NCBI RefSeq assembly: GCF_010093595.1 | Contig: NW_022985437.1 | Span: forward strand, 2,140,697 to 2,204,696 | Direction: 5' to 3' | DNA length: 64,000 bases | From: Mytilinidion resinicola | Taxonomy: Eukaryota > Ascomycota > Dothideomycetes > Mytilinidiales > Mytilinidiaceae | Shown here: positions 45,030 through 55,440 of the stretch, one piece after another | Layout: every line of letters begins with the position of its first letter | Numbering within the stretch: position 1 is the first letter of the stretch | The notes under the pieces: model-generated | Databases searched by the model: none | Told to the model about the DNA's origin: nothing | The model's input: only the letters and a program-made list of their open reading frames with translations | Made by a program: the position numbers and the translations under genes

Positions 45030-46325
45030 GATTATGAGGCGAGAGGACGCTATGGCTTCGCCCTTAATTGGCCATTTAAGCCGTCCAGTACGGTTTCTTA
45101 TACGTACTCGCCCAGTCCAGCTTAAGAAGATTCACCCTTCCGTTGACAAGGCTGACACCGAGTTACTCGAGAAATTCTGGACTCAAATATCCGGGCGCAC
45201 CGACACAACTGAGATAACAGCGATATGGGCTGCTGCCTGGCTCCGGCTCGCTGCGGCTCGCTGTGGTTAGGGAGCTAGCCAATAGGCGTCCAACCGCTGG
45301 CCCGATGGCCTGAACAATTGAGGGATTCTGGGAGGGCTCGCACGATTGAGAGTGCTTTTTGTTAAAAGCCGCGAAGCCTAGCGCGAAATTCAGGCGGAGT
45401 TGAGGCTGGACAATGTTCCACGCCAAGCCTGCGCCAGAGCGTGCGGCCACCACAGCTCAACCGGAGTTGTCAGGCGACTCTACCAACTCCACCGCGCCGC
45501 ACCGCCGCGCCGCACCGATGCAGTCGCGCAAGCTGCTGAGCCAGCTTGTCATGTCCGTGGTCTTTCTCCCGCGCGCCAGCAGCGCGTCTTGCGACCTCCT
45601 GGAGTTCACAAGGTGCACTGCTGAGTCAGGCTAGCGTGTCGCTGCTGATTGGCGGGGCGTTCCAACTTTCACGCTGGTTTTCACCCTCGCACGACATCAC
45701 GGCTAGGCCATGTATCCTCAATCAGCACTCACCACAGCCCGGCAACTCGGAAAAGATACGGCTACGGAGCAACCATCCTACCTTGTCGACAACCCGTGCC
45801 GACAACAACTCTCCGCGGGGCAGCACCATTCCTGACACTTGGGACTCACCGCCGTCAAATACTGACGATGTAGAGGGAATTGATCGGGAGAGAGTATATG
45901 TGAAGTGATGGGATAGGACAGTTTGCACGGATAAGTAACTAGCTACTAGAATAGAAATGGAGTTAATACCGAGTAATTGGCCAGTCACCCCAGCATCACC
46001 CCCCGGCAGTTGTAGCAAACTGTCTTTGGATTTGCCTTCAGTGCGCATCCGTTTCTTTGGTTGTCCAGTATTTAATGGCGATGCCGTCTCTTCATCACTG
46101 GCTAACGCTAGTCTCTAAGAAGTATCTTCCGAGCACGCCAAACTTCTAACCAAATCGTGATACCGACGGTACCGATTTAGCGGTTCTTCAACTCCTAGTG
46201 TACGCAAGATAGTGCAAATATTCGACGAGAATGGACCGGTCTCTTCGGACTCCAGCTCCTCAATGAGATATTCGAGCCTCTCCGTTCTACGGCGCATTCT
46301 TTCCAATTCGTGCAGCCGTATATAC
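45030..46325. other. 1.3-kb stretch without a supported gene
   Basis: Frames at 45400-45910 (+) and 45722-46048 (-) overlap and match nothing. A 63-codon Arg/Glu-rich frame ends at 46115 (-). No splice-linked model found. Confidence 0.3.
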
Positions 46326-46442
46326 AGCCGTACGTGAGCTTATATATAAGGCCATATAAATCGGAAAGAATGCACTGTAAAATAGAGAGGCTGTATAGCT
46401 ATGCCGATTTGTATAGCCTCATGTATGAGCTCACGTACGGCT
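46326..46442. repeat. Inverted-repeat element with 39-bp arms
   Basis: Arms at 46326-46364 and 46404-46442 begin AGCCGTACGTGAGCT and match with about five differences, nearly all T against C, i.e. transitions. The 39-bp interior is non-coding. The outer sequence CCGTA..TACGG gives it palindromic ends. MITE-like. Confidence 0.75.
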
Positions 46443-46803
46443 AAGTGAATAAGAAAGGCTACACGTGCAAATGCACGTGAGAATAGAGCTCCGGACGAAG
46501 CTCCGAGCCGCTCCAGCCAATTAGAAGATCAGTCAAGAGGAAGGGTGTGCGTGGAGTGATTAAGGGGTGTGTCAATATCCCTCCCCAATTGAAAATCGAA
46601 AATTGAAAATCGAGCCAAGAACCCCGCGCCACCAACCTGTACAATTAGTTATAGAGTCTCTTAGCATTCATAGAGTAGAGCAATATAGTTCTCATAGAGT
46701 TGATATTTGCCTAGGCTAACTATTCTAGCCTAGGACGATGGAAGATACCATCATCGTGTTTAAGAAAGATGTGTACCTGACAGGCTCATACCTCGTACAA
46801 GAC

Positions 46804-47200
46804 CTATTGAATAGAGATCCTAGGCGCCAGCACCGCCGCCAGCACCTCCACGGCCACGACCTCTACCTCCACGACCACCTTGTCCTCCTGCAAGGCCTCC
46901 GGTGATTGCTGGGGCACCACGGCCTCGACCACCGCCACGACCTCGTACGCCGCAACGTTTGGAAGACCGCCGTGGGCGTTTAAGCCAGGAACCGCGTTCG
47001 TATTGAGTCGAGCGACTGCAGCCTGATTTGGGTGGCTGCTGTGCAAAATCAGGTTGGCCTCGGCCATGTAGTTGCGGCGGTAGACCTCGTGACTACCGTT
47101 GTTGTTGATACCGTTCGTGGTAGCTGGGCCATGATAGGCGTTGGGGTTCGTGTAAGTTGCTATCGTACGATAGTTGTTGTAGGTTTGTTGGTGTAGGAGG
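46804..47200 (-). pseudogene. Fragment encoding a Gly/Arg-rich (RGG) tail, possibly gag-like
   Basis: The minus strand reads NNNGSHEVYRRNYMAEAN and LILHSSHPNQAAVARLNTNA. Then, one frame over, it reads a Gly/Arg-rich tail (RGRGGGRGRGAPAITGG, GGRGGRGRGRGGAGGGAGA) to a stop near 46,813. RGG tails bind RNA and occur in retrotransposon gag ends and in RNA-binding proteins. The frame change and missing start argue for a fragment. The source family is not known. Confidence 0.3.
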
Positions 47201-47449
47201 TTGGTGTAGGAGGTAGAAGGTAGAAAAGAGACACCTAGATATAGAGAGGAGGACGTAGCTAGGTAAGGTACTAGCTAGGTGCTGCCTAGCCGTACGCACG
47301 TGGCAGGATAATAGTAAGTTACTGCAATAGAAGTAAGGTAGAGTAGTAAAAAGAAAAAGAGCAAAAAGAAATCTTTCGCCGGGCTCGAACCCGGGCTGTA
47401 GCTTAATCTTTCTTTATACAAAAAAGCCAAATTCACCGTACAAAAAGCA

Positions 47450-47630
47450 AAATTCATCTAGTCTTAGTTGGTTACTCCCCCTCAGCGTGGAAGACCGCCC
47501 AAGCCCCTAAGCCATCCAGAAGCGGTCTCAGCGAGTAGTGTTTACTCGCTGAGACCGCTTCTGGATGGCTTAGGGGCTTAGGCAGTCTTCTACGCTGAGG
47601 GGGATTAACCAACCAAGCCCAGATGAATTT
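47450..47630. repeat. Long hairpin: 88-bp inverted arms, 5-nt loop
   Basis: Arms 47450-47537 and 47543-47630 are equal in length with about eight mismatches, mostly transitions and all in the outer part; the inner 42 bp are perfect. The loop is GTGTT. Transcribed RNA would fold into a hairpin of nearly 90 bp. No coding content. Confidence 0.9.
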
Positions 47631-47786
47631 GAAGTTTGCCAGAATAGCCTAGTATATAAGGTAGCAGCGGTGCAGAGAAATAAGCAGGTGGGGTAGTTAT
47701 AGATTTCTACAGAAGCGGAAGTAGCTACACGGAGCCCCGCCGCAGTCCCCTCCGCAGCCCCCTCCATACGCTCCGCCTCTATAAAC

Positions 47787-48164
47787 TTAGTGCCTGCTGC
47801 GAAGGCCGTACAAGGATGTAATACTCCCGTCCTTAGGTGATTTCTCTTCTTGTACACTTGATACTTGTAAGAGTCCTCGCTTTCGATTGAAGAAAAGGAT
47901 CAGGATCCGGTTCTTGAGCCTATCCTCTACATCTGTAGGCAACCGACGGTTTATCCCCCAGCTCTTAAACGGATTCTTCAACGTACAAAGACTAATTTGG
48001 ATATTATAATCCTCCGCAAAGTATACAACAAGCTGGTCGTAATTAAGGCCTTTGCAAAGAGGCCGATCAACTCAAGTTGGTACTGGTCCAGGTCTATCTT
48101 GGGGCGTCCTGCTTGAAAACTGTTAGCTATTGTACGAAGGATAAGATTCCAATTTACCTGGCAT
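47787..48164 (-). pseudogene. Clr5-like HTH gene remnant with frameshift
   Basis: A 7-nt first exon (48164-48158) and an intron (48157-48109) lead into the family-typical start MPGRPKIDLDQYQLELIGLF. After FAK one base is missing in the GG run near 48,050; one frame over, the protein continues GLNYDQLVVYFAEDYNIQIS and TLKNPFKSWGINRRLPTD to a stop at 47787. This is the pattern of the short helix-turn-helix (Clr5-type) domain found at the start of many fungal regulators and transposon-associated proteins. The remainder of such a gene is missing. The 88-bp-arm hairpin lies 160 bp downstream. Confidence 0.5.
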
Positions 48165-49611
48165 GATGTGTTAGTATTAGAACGTTGTATTGTTGGAGGA
48201 ATCTATTGCTGGAATAATCTGGTGGTGCGGGGTTCTCGGTTGCAATTTTCGATTTTGAATTGTTGCACTTTTCACGTTAATAGACCACCGTAGGTATGTT
48301 GAACTAGGCTAATTTTCAACTGTAAACGATCCCTGCCGTCTAGCCAACCAATGAAGTAAGGCTTGCCCATGCTCTATAGCCCACTTTCGGTCCATTGCCT
48401 GCCTACTCTTCTTGGCCCTCATCGCGCAAGTCCAGGATTAACTTACATACAATGTCGCCGATCGATTCATCCCCAATGGACTGCTAGCGACGCCATTTAG
48501 AACGTGGGCAACAAGCTCGATCTCAAACCGCGACCCAAGTCGATCTCAAGCAAAAGCGAGATTCAGCCGTTCTTGTTTGATCTTGGTGGACGCGGATCCA
48601 AAGACAATGCCACACTATCCCTCGACCTGTGTCCGGGTGATGATGAGGAAGGCAAGGCCTACATCAAGCCATCGCCAAACGCAGTTGCATACCAGTCATC
48701 ACGAGCGTCAGCATGTGGTCTGTCACTCAACACTCGCATACTCGCATTCAAGCCCGCCCCTCCCGAGTCTTCGAAGCCCATTGACCTCTAGTCTCAATAC
48801 AACTGCCCACTCAAGCCGGCCGGTGGTCTTTCTGCACAATTCCGTCGTTGTGTGCCTTCAGCACCAGAGCGAGTTGTCGATGCAGCAGGTCCCGTTGACG
48901 ACTACTACCTCAATTGCCTGGACTGGTCCTCCGGTAATCAAGTCATCATCGGCCTCGAGCGCTCTATCTACATCCGAGGTTCGACGATGGTGTGGAAGGC
49001 GTCAACGTGTTGACGAACGATTAATTCGGATCTTAAAGATCTACGATCAGGAGTCAGGTCGGCTGGCCGTTGGAGACGCTTGTGTACATTGACGGCGGTG
49101 GCCGACGTCGGTTTGCGATAACTGCAAAGAGTTAGCGAAATTGCTGCAAGAGTCAAACGATACTTCACCTTTGGAGGATGACCTACATCGTTACTAGATG
49201 AGACTGTGGAGTACCTGATGTTGGTTGTGAAATTCGTCCCTGCAGCGATGTTCTGACCGCCCGCATCCAGCCGCGGCGACACGGTGGCTGGGTCAACCCA
49301 AAACGCGCGGCTTGGCACCTATAATCGACCAGTCCGCGTCACAATTATCTGCAACTCCGTACAATGATATCTGAATGCCGCCACGTCTTTGATAGCGTTA
49401 TTTTGGCTCCCGTGGCTCCCTTGGGACGCTGGCGTTACCACTTTGCTGACGATTCGCCAGCACCGTGGGGCCCATTTTGGCTGCCATGGCTCTCCGCACT
49501 AGACGCTAAGCCTTAAACCCCTGACTTACCGTTATAAGCATATAGTCACGACAAACTAAGGCAGCAAAGTGAAATTCATTCAAAAAATATCGCAATAAAT
49601 TAGTCCCATGC
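48165..49611. other. 1.4-kb stretch without a supported gene
   Basis: Frames at 48504-48791, 48577-49092 (+) and 48968-49318 (-) overlap without a recognisable family. A GCTGGCG-type hairpin repeat lies at about 49,425-49,480. Confidence 0.3.
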
Positions 49612-50073
49612 TTACTTCGTAAGCCTTTTCATCTGAAGACAGTTTTGTCGCTCAGCTATCCCCTTCAAAATACTCACGAACAGACTAGCCGTGTCCATGT
49701 TAGCGTTTTTGTCCTGAAGGGATATATGTAGCTCAACAGGCTCCCAACTCTTCAATAGCGTTTGACCCACTCCATGCGGCACCGTCCCTTTTTCGGACGA
49801 CCGATTAAACTCCTTCGTCAATGTTTCCTCGAAGCGCTGTACCGGCTTAGCAAAGTGATATGCTGTTATCTCGTCAAAGAGGTTCGACTTTAGACTCTGC
49901 AACTTCATCCACTCAACCATTATGTCATCCCCCAACTTCTCGTCTTTATTTCTTATGTACTTGGCCCAATTGACACGTCCGAAGGCCTCTGGTTCCTTTC
50001 GTTCTCGGCGGGACCGCCGCCGGTTCGAACCCGTAGCCGCCTCGAGTGGCGTGGGCATTGATGAGGTTTCCAT
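49612..50073 (-). CDS. Hypothetical basic protein
   Basis: A 153-residue frame from ATG to TAA. The N-terminus is very basic (RRRSRRERKEPEAFGR), followed by helical, charged sequence (LQSLKSNLFDEITAYHFAK) and a Leu/Ile-rich end. It starts 22 bp after the neighbouring gene stops, same strand. The two could be exons of one gene, but no intron that keeps frame was found. No known domain; nuclear or nucleic-acid binding is a guess from charge only. Confidence 0.45.
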   Translation of the reverse strand: METSSMPTPLEAATGSNRRRSRRERKEPEAFGRVNWAKYIRNKDEKLGDDIMVEWMKLQSLKSNLFDEITAYHFAKPVQRFEETLTKEFNRSSEKGTVPHGVGQTLLKSWEPVELHISLQDKNANMDTASLFVSILKGIAERQNCLQMKRLTK

Positions 50074-50094
50074 GGCACACGGCCCTGGTATATG

Positions 50095-51402
50095 TTAGAT
50101 TAACCCGTCCTTCCTTGGAACATAGATTGGGCTTACCCTCTGAGCTATCAGGGGATTGGATGGTTTCAGCTTCTTCGATTTCCCGAAGGTCTCTGCCCCT
50201 TGATTGCGCTTCTGAAATTTGAATTCGCGCAAAAGGTCGGCGCGCAAGCCATCGAGGTGGTCAGTGTCCATGACTTCTCCGTCCGAAGAAACTTTGCAAG
50301 AATTGTGCGCCATCTCCGTCGCCTTTCTCTTCTTTAGGTTCATGACTGGGTGAAGTCGTTGAGTAGAAGAATCTCCAAGAGCTGGGATGACGACATCCTC
50401 CTCATCGAGGTGGTCAGTTCCCAAGGTTTCTTCGTCCGAAGTGTCCAAGGCTTCTTCATCCGATGATATCGCCAAAACTTCGTGCCCTATCTTCTGCTTC
50501 GGATTTTGCACCGGGTGACGTGGGCCAGTAGAGGAACCCTCCGGAGCTGGGGTGACCGCTTTCTCGGCGTGTGGATCCATAGCTTCTTCACCTGAGCATA
50601 AGATCTCCCAAATACTGTAACGCCTCTCCTTTGCCTCTCTTTTTTTTAGGGGTTTTACTGGGGGAAGTTGGCCAGTAGAGAAACCTCTAAGAGCTATGGC
50701 GATGGTATCCTCCTTCACCCTTCGCTTGCTTGTATTGGCTTGCGCCAGTGGGCGAAACTGGCTAGTGGAAGCTTCTCCGAGAGCTGGGGCGACAGCATCA
50801 TTACCAGACGACGGAGGGTCAAGGCGTTCTTCGTGGTCACTATCATTCATTGCCAGCTCCGCTGGCTTGGCTGGCTCCTTGAGATACTGTTTATTCGGAA
50901 GTGCGTAATAACGTATTTCGTGGTCGCTATCGTCCAACGGCAGCTCGGGGCAGTGAGCCGACGGCTGGGCTGGTCGCTCCACTGGATCTTCGACTGGATC
51001 TTCGGCTGGCTTTTTGGCTGATTCTTCGACTGGCTGCTCGGCTGGTGCATCGAGGCTTTCTCCGGGGTCGCTATCGCTGGTCCTCTGCTCCGGGGACTGA
51101 GCTGGTAGCTCAGCAAGCCTCTCCACTGGCTGCTCCACTGACTCGGCGGATAAAGATAGACTGGCATCTGTGGGCACGTCTTGAGGCGGTGGCAATAAAA
51201 GGGAAGCGGGATCTTGGTAACCGCTTTCGTTAAACGCTTGGTTTGAGGAGGCGGACTGAGTGCTCGTCATAACCATTGTGGATATTGTACGGTAGACTAG
51301 CGTGTGAGAAGAAGAGTAAGGCCAGAAGGCTGTGGTGTGCTTGCAGATGCGGGAGAGGAATGAAAGAGTGCTTGGGAGTTGGACTTCGGGCGGGCTGACC
51401 AT
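50095..51402 (-). CDS. Hypothetical acidic repeat protein
   Basis: A single 435-codon frame, long for chance in this region. Residues about 85-150 are Glu/Pro/Ala-rich repeats (EQPVERLAELPAQSPEQ; EDPVEDPVERPAQ). After that a 45-55-residue unit recurs about four times in diverged form, each with an ALG(or PEG)-x-x-ST stretch, a KKRK-type basic patch and a SSDEE/DTDHLDE acidic patch. The end is basic (KFQKRNQ, KSKKLKP). No catalytic motif, signal peptide or membrane segment. Alternating basic and acidic patches suggest a disordered nuclear protein (inference). Met43 (51276) is an alternative start. Internal duplication explains the repeats; function unknown. Confidence 0.5.
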   Translation of the reverse strand: MVSPPEVQLPSTLSFLSRICKHTTAFWPYSSSHTLVYRTISTMVMTSTQSASSNQAFNESGYQDPASLLLPPPQDVPTDASLSLSAESVEQPVERLAELPAQSPEQRTSDSDPGESLDAPAEQPVEESAKKPAEDPVEDPVERPAQPSAHCPELPLDDSDHEIRYYALPNKQYLKEPAKPAELAMNDSDHEERLDPPSSGNDAVAPALGEASTSQFRPLAQANTSKRRVKEDTIAIALRGFSTGQLPPVKPLKKREAKERRYSIWEILCSGEEAMDPHAEKAVTPAPEGSSTGPRHPVQNPKQKIGHEVLAISSDEEALDTSDEETLGTDHLDEEDVVIPALGDSSTQRLHPVMNLKKRKATEMAHNSCKVSSDGEVMDTDHLDGLRADLLREFKFQKRNQGAETFGKSKKLKPSNPLIAQRVSPIYVPRKDGLI

Positions 51403-51589
51403 GCTTTAAGTACTGCGAGAGCTTCTATCTTTGTCACATGCTGCTGTATCAGTTGGCGGAAGCCTTGTCCCTGGTGGGTCCACTGCGGCGACAAATACAG
51501 AGCCTGCACAGCAAGATTTCATTCACGCCGAAGACCATAAGCCACGGTTTAACCTCAACGTCTGTTCCAGCTCTCCACCTTCTCTAGCA

Positions 51590-52110
51590 TTCCGAGCCAA
51601 CCATCGCAAGGGCTGTATCACTGCCACCTCCCTCGTGTCAAACGACGCCTGTTCCTGACCAGTCAACGGTGTACGCATGAACAATTCTTGAAGTAGTTGG
51701 TGCGGTAAGGGAATGCAAAGCCTCGTTTTCTATTATCAGCAGCCTTGCCCCTGAGCCATTCAACAGCGCCTAACATGCAACTCCATCACTGCCACCTCCG
51801 TCAGAAATTACGCATGAAGGTCACTATTAAAAGGAGTTGGCATGGCGGCGAAGCCTGTCTCAGTCATCTTATCCTCTCGAGAGCCTGTCCCCTAACTCAG
51901 CCATTCACGGGCGCCCAACATCTAGCTTCGTCACTGCCACCTCCTGGCGTGAGCGTGCGCATGAGGATCACTTCTTAATGGAGTTGGTGTGGCAGCGAAG
52001 GAAGGCAGAGCAAAGTGCGAAGTCTCGTCACTCCCCTTTTTCAGCCCCCTGAGCCAATCGTTAACTCATGCGAGAAGGAATCCTGTCACCTCCCTCATGA
52101 TTAGTGATGC
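51590..52110. repeat. Diverged tandem repeat, unit about 145 bp
   Basis: The core CACTGCCACCTCC recurs at about 51,620, 51,787 and 51,932, with decayed forms near 52,025 and 52,085. It is followed each time by an ACGCATGA-like segment and AGTTGGTG/AGTTGGCA. Short frames across it are repeat translations. Confidence 0.65.
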
Positions 52111-52451
52111 AGTTATTAGTGATGCAGTCAACAATATACGCATGAACCTTCAGCCACGTAATGGTTTTACCGTCGGCATGAGGGCGCGAGTCTTCGCCCC
52201 GGTGCCTTAGCACAAGCATTGCCTGCACTTTGACGTCGCCGGGATCAATCGTTGGTTGAGATATTTCCACTTACTTGGATCACGTTCTTTATCAGGGGCG
52301 GAACGCCGTTCCAAACATGCTCAGCCCCTGGCAGCGTTACCACTAGGAGGTTCGCATGGATGCCTTATAATCTATGGCGTAGAGGCGTAGCTGCTGATAA
52401 GCGTTATTGGGTGCGTCGCCGTCCGATCTACACGAGATCAGGAATAGATTA

Positions 52452-52528
52452 GAACGCCGCATGCCTTAGCAGCAGCTGGAGAGGCTTGCATGAATATCTG
52501 GGAGCGCCCAAGCCTTGTGTTGGCGAGG
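52452..52528. repeat. Dispersed repeat, copy 2
   Basis: Homologous to 29929-29998 in the same orientation (ACGCCGCATGCCTTAGC .. GGAGAGGCTTGCATGAAT), with a 6-bp insertion and some substitutions. Confidence 0.75.
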
Positions 52529-52929
52529 GAAGGCTATGGATACGCACCATGAATCAGAAGTCAGCCTCACGGATTGCATGAGAAAGTGCCCCTGAGGTGT
52601 GCTAGCGCTCAAGGGATCCGTAGGCAGCAAACACCTCTAGCTAGGAAGCTGCGTCAAGGCGCGTAACCGGGCTTGAGTGAAGCCACTCTTGACCAGTTGC
52701 CTCCATATTGCCATCTTGGAGTGGCTCGGCGAAAGGGGCTGACGCCAGTCCTTGTCATTCAGAAACACTCCCTCGGAAGCACAGCAACGGGATGTGGGTA
52801 GGGAGGGATCAGGCTCCTATCATAGCCATACCATAGCGCATCTATAACACCTCTAAGTCAGTGGACCGAGGCGCAGTTGAGACGGAGCCTACTTTTAGCT
52901 CTCCCACTGAGCAATAGAGGAGAGCAGGA

Positions 52930-52937
52930 TATAAAAG
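52930..52937 (+). promoter_or_regulatory. Likely TATA box
   Basis: TATAAAAG about 100 bp before the ATG at 53036 of a four-exon gene, with a pyrimidine-rich CCTCCTTTTT tract between. A consensus match at a sensible distance. Confidence 0.45.
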
Positions 52938-53035
52938 GCCTCCATACCTCTCAACCAAGCGTACATCAGGCACACTACTCTTCCTCCTTTTTATCAGACA
53001 CCGAACTAGCAGCTGCATAAGGAGTATCTTCGACA

Positions 53036-53723
53036 ATGAGTGATTCGAACGCTACAATTGAAGATCCTACATTGTACCAGGCCGAGGTATATTCGAAATG
53101 TCAAATCCTTTGTGAGATACTGCTAATAGAAGCTAGGGTACACCGCTTGCTGCCAACTCTACAGGTTCCGATGAGGTCGTTGACATAGCCGGGTGGGTAA
53201 GTAATACTTGCTTCCCTGCTACCTGTTCGATGGTTTGCTAATGCAAGCAGGATACGCCAGAGCACGAGAATAATGGGGGGGGAATTGAGGCCGATGCGGA
53301 AGAAAGAGCCAGGAAGCTCTCACCATGCGCTGACAAGATGAACATGTCGTCTCCATACAGTCAACTAGGTAATTCTTTCAAACAAATCTTCTTAAGCTCT
53401 AACTTACTCCATTAGGGACGATTGAGAGACTGGGTGCCTTGGCTAATCAACTCAGCTGCAGACTAAGCCGTCTTGAGGGGAAAGTTGATAGCCTTGAAAA
53501 GGCCAATCGCTATATTATGGCTCAGCTAGGGAAGTTTGACGATAGGGCTAATAACCTGGAAGAGAATTGGGGAGACACAAGAGACATTATTGGGCTATTG
53601 CAAACCGAAATTGATAGCGTCAAGAAAGGGATCAATGAAGTATCAGACCGCGGAGATGAACGGGTGGGAAAGGCTGGAAAGAAGAATACAGCATCCGCGA
53701 GGAAAAGGGTACGTGGAGCTTGA
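53036..53723 (+). CDS. Small coiled-coil protein, four exons
   Basis: Exons 53036-53086, 53137-53196, 53251-53368 and 53416-53723 are separated by introns of 47-54 nt and give 178 residues. All three junctions keep frame and use GT..AG with nearby CTAAT-like branch sites, which is strong evidence for a real gene. The first 75 residues are polar and acidic. From about residue 76 (TIERLGALANQL) there is a heptad-rich coiled coil (LSRLEGKVDSLEKANRYIM; IIGLLQTEIDSVKKGINEV). The end is Lys/Arg-rich (KAGKKNTASARKRVRG), possibly nuclear-localising. It probably self-associates. No known family. Confidence 0.6.
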
Positions 53724-53987
53724 AGGTGGACAAGTTTGCAGAATTGGAGGAAACATGTTGGTACTAGTACGCTCTTTAGTCGCTTGCTGCAGGAAATTTG
53801 CATATTGGGTTTAAACTGAATCTAGCAATGCCTATTCCCATTCCTATAAGTGCCTGCCGTGTTTATATGCTTCATCGGCGAGGAGTCAGCAGGTTGAGGC
53901 TTAGCGTCTGACATGGGAGGAGCACGTTTCGCTATCACGTGCTTGGTCCTTCTTGACCTGCGTCGGGTCACGACTTTCGTTGGCCCA

Positions 53988-54311
53988 TCAGCCGTTTGGT
54001 TGAAAAATGCCGCCGTCTTCCTTACTGGCGGGGGATAGCATCGTTCCTTTTATGTAGAGGTTAATTATCTGTAAAAGAATGGAAGAAGGGAGACATACAA
54101 GGGTTTCTGGACCTGGAGAAGGCTCATCTGTAGTGGTGTAGGTATGGAATCGGCCGTTACGTCGTGCTATAAACCATATGTCTATACCGTAATCTTCCCA
54201 TAACTCTTGAAATTTATTATTAAGGGTCTCTAATCGCTTCCGAGCATTTTCGTTTGCGGTTCGCTTTAACTTTGACTGCGCAAGTATTCGTATTGACTGC
54301 TTTAAAGACAT
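53988..54311 (-). CDS. Short MADS/SRF-like protein
   Basis: A 107-residue frame. Residues 15-60 (KRTANENARKRLETLNNKFQ, ELWEDYGIDIWFIARRNGRF, HTY) resemble the MADS/SRF DNA-binding fold: a basic helix with repeated Arg/Lys, then a hydrophobic strand and the RRNGRFHTY segment seen in short fungal MADS-like proteins. It lacks the canonical KR-x-T-x-x-KRK-x-G-x-x-KKA start, so DNA binding is uncertain. The tail after PGPETL may be an intron-derived misreading. Opposite strand to the coiled-coil gene. Confidence 0.4.
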   Translation of the reverse strand: MSLKQSIRILAQSKLKRTANENARKRLETLNNKFQELWEDYGIDIWFIARRNGRFHTYTTTDEPSPGPETLVCLPSSILLQIINLYIKGTMLSPASKEDGGIFQPNG

Positions 54312-55440
54312 AGCTGCGAATGCTAGATTATTGGCGGGCGTTAGCTATATGCACGCAACCTCTGCGATATAATATAAGGACTAGAAGTGAATTCTGTATA
54401 CTGGATACAGGCAGCGGAATGCGCAGAGAATAGAGTTGTATTATGATCCAGTTTTCAGATTACGGTTCCAAAGCTGGTCCCCGCCAAGGTCAAAATTCCA
54501 GGTCAGTGGAAGCCGCCCATTGCTAAAAATAAGCATCCCTAAATATAGTACAAGTTTGTGGTGCAGTGCATGCTGGCTTAGGAGACAGATAGTAGCTCCA
54601 TGTTCCGTTTGAGGCTGTCCCAGATATGGGCCACATATGCCAAGACCTGCCAAGGCGACGAGTGTCCCATTTTCCACATGAGCGACCCCTGCTAGCTACT
54701 GTCTAGCCAACCAATGATGTGGTCCGGTAACGGTGCTCGGTGTTAATCTTGGCATGGGTGACGTTTAGATAAAGAGGGCACTGTACGGAAGACACTGAAA
54801 GTAGTGACGATAAATAGAAACCATACTTAGTCAATTTAGCCTTTGATTGAATTTGGCTCCGGCTTCTGCACCCTAATAAGTTCTGCTGGGAAGGACATCA
54901 AGAATCCTTGTGAAGTAAGGGGTGCAATCAAATGGCTGACCTCTTCGTTCGGCTGGCCCGCCTAAATGCGGCTGGCCTCTTAATTCAGGCAGCCTTTCGA
55001 ATTGGCTGGCTTCTTCGAAGTCGGCTGGCCTCTTCAAAATCGGCTAGCCTTTCAGAATGGCTGGCCTTTTAAATTGGCTAGCCACTAAAATTGCGGCTGG
55101 CCGTTCTGGCACAAATGACTCCAACCCGACATTCTCGTGCTGCTAGTTTCTGCAAGAGTAACCTTTGTAAGTTACTTCAAGCACCCTTTCAACCTCACAT
55201 AATGCGCTTTGGGTGGGCTATAGATCTTGGTATAGACGACCTGCCTCTATGCTTCTCCGCTCGAGTAATATTAGGAACATAATATTGGGGGCATAGTGAT
55301 GCACGTCTACTAGGAAATTCGACGGCAGGTCAGCTACCTAAATAGCTCAGGGAGAGTCTGGTGTAGAGTTAAATCGGCCCAATCCTATTAGGGCACTCAT
55401 CCTGTTCAGCGGCTAGTGTTATACCCATCTGCGGTTTAGT
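54312..55440. other. Intergenic stretch with a GGCTGGC minisatellite
   Basis: No supported gene. From about 54,945 to 55,105 a 20-25-bp unit with GGCTGGCCTCTTC or GGCTAGCCTTTC recurs about eight times with variable spacers. Confidence 0.5.

Noticed and set aside
44731..45270. 179-codon open frame on the plus strand
   Set aside because: Its middle is the CCCACTTCCTACGA minisatellite and its ends lack any protein-like pattern. No splice support.
47375..47400. tRNA-like T-loop, CGGGTTCGAGCCCGG on the minus strand
   Set aside because: No A box, no acceptor stem partner at the right distance, and the stem does not pair properly around a seven-base loop. No tRNA can be drawn.
50074..50170. Intron joining the genes at 50095 and 49612 into one
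   Set aside because: Donor GTAAGC near 50,135 and acceptor CAG near 50,087 exist, but the joined frame hits a stop; the other donor leaves an intron below 30 nt.
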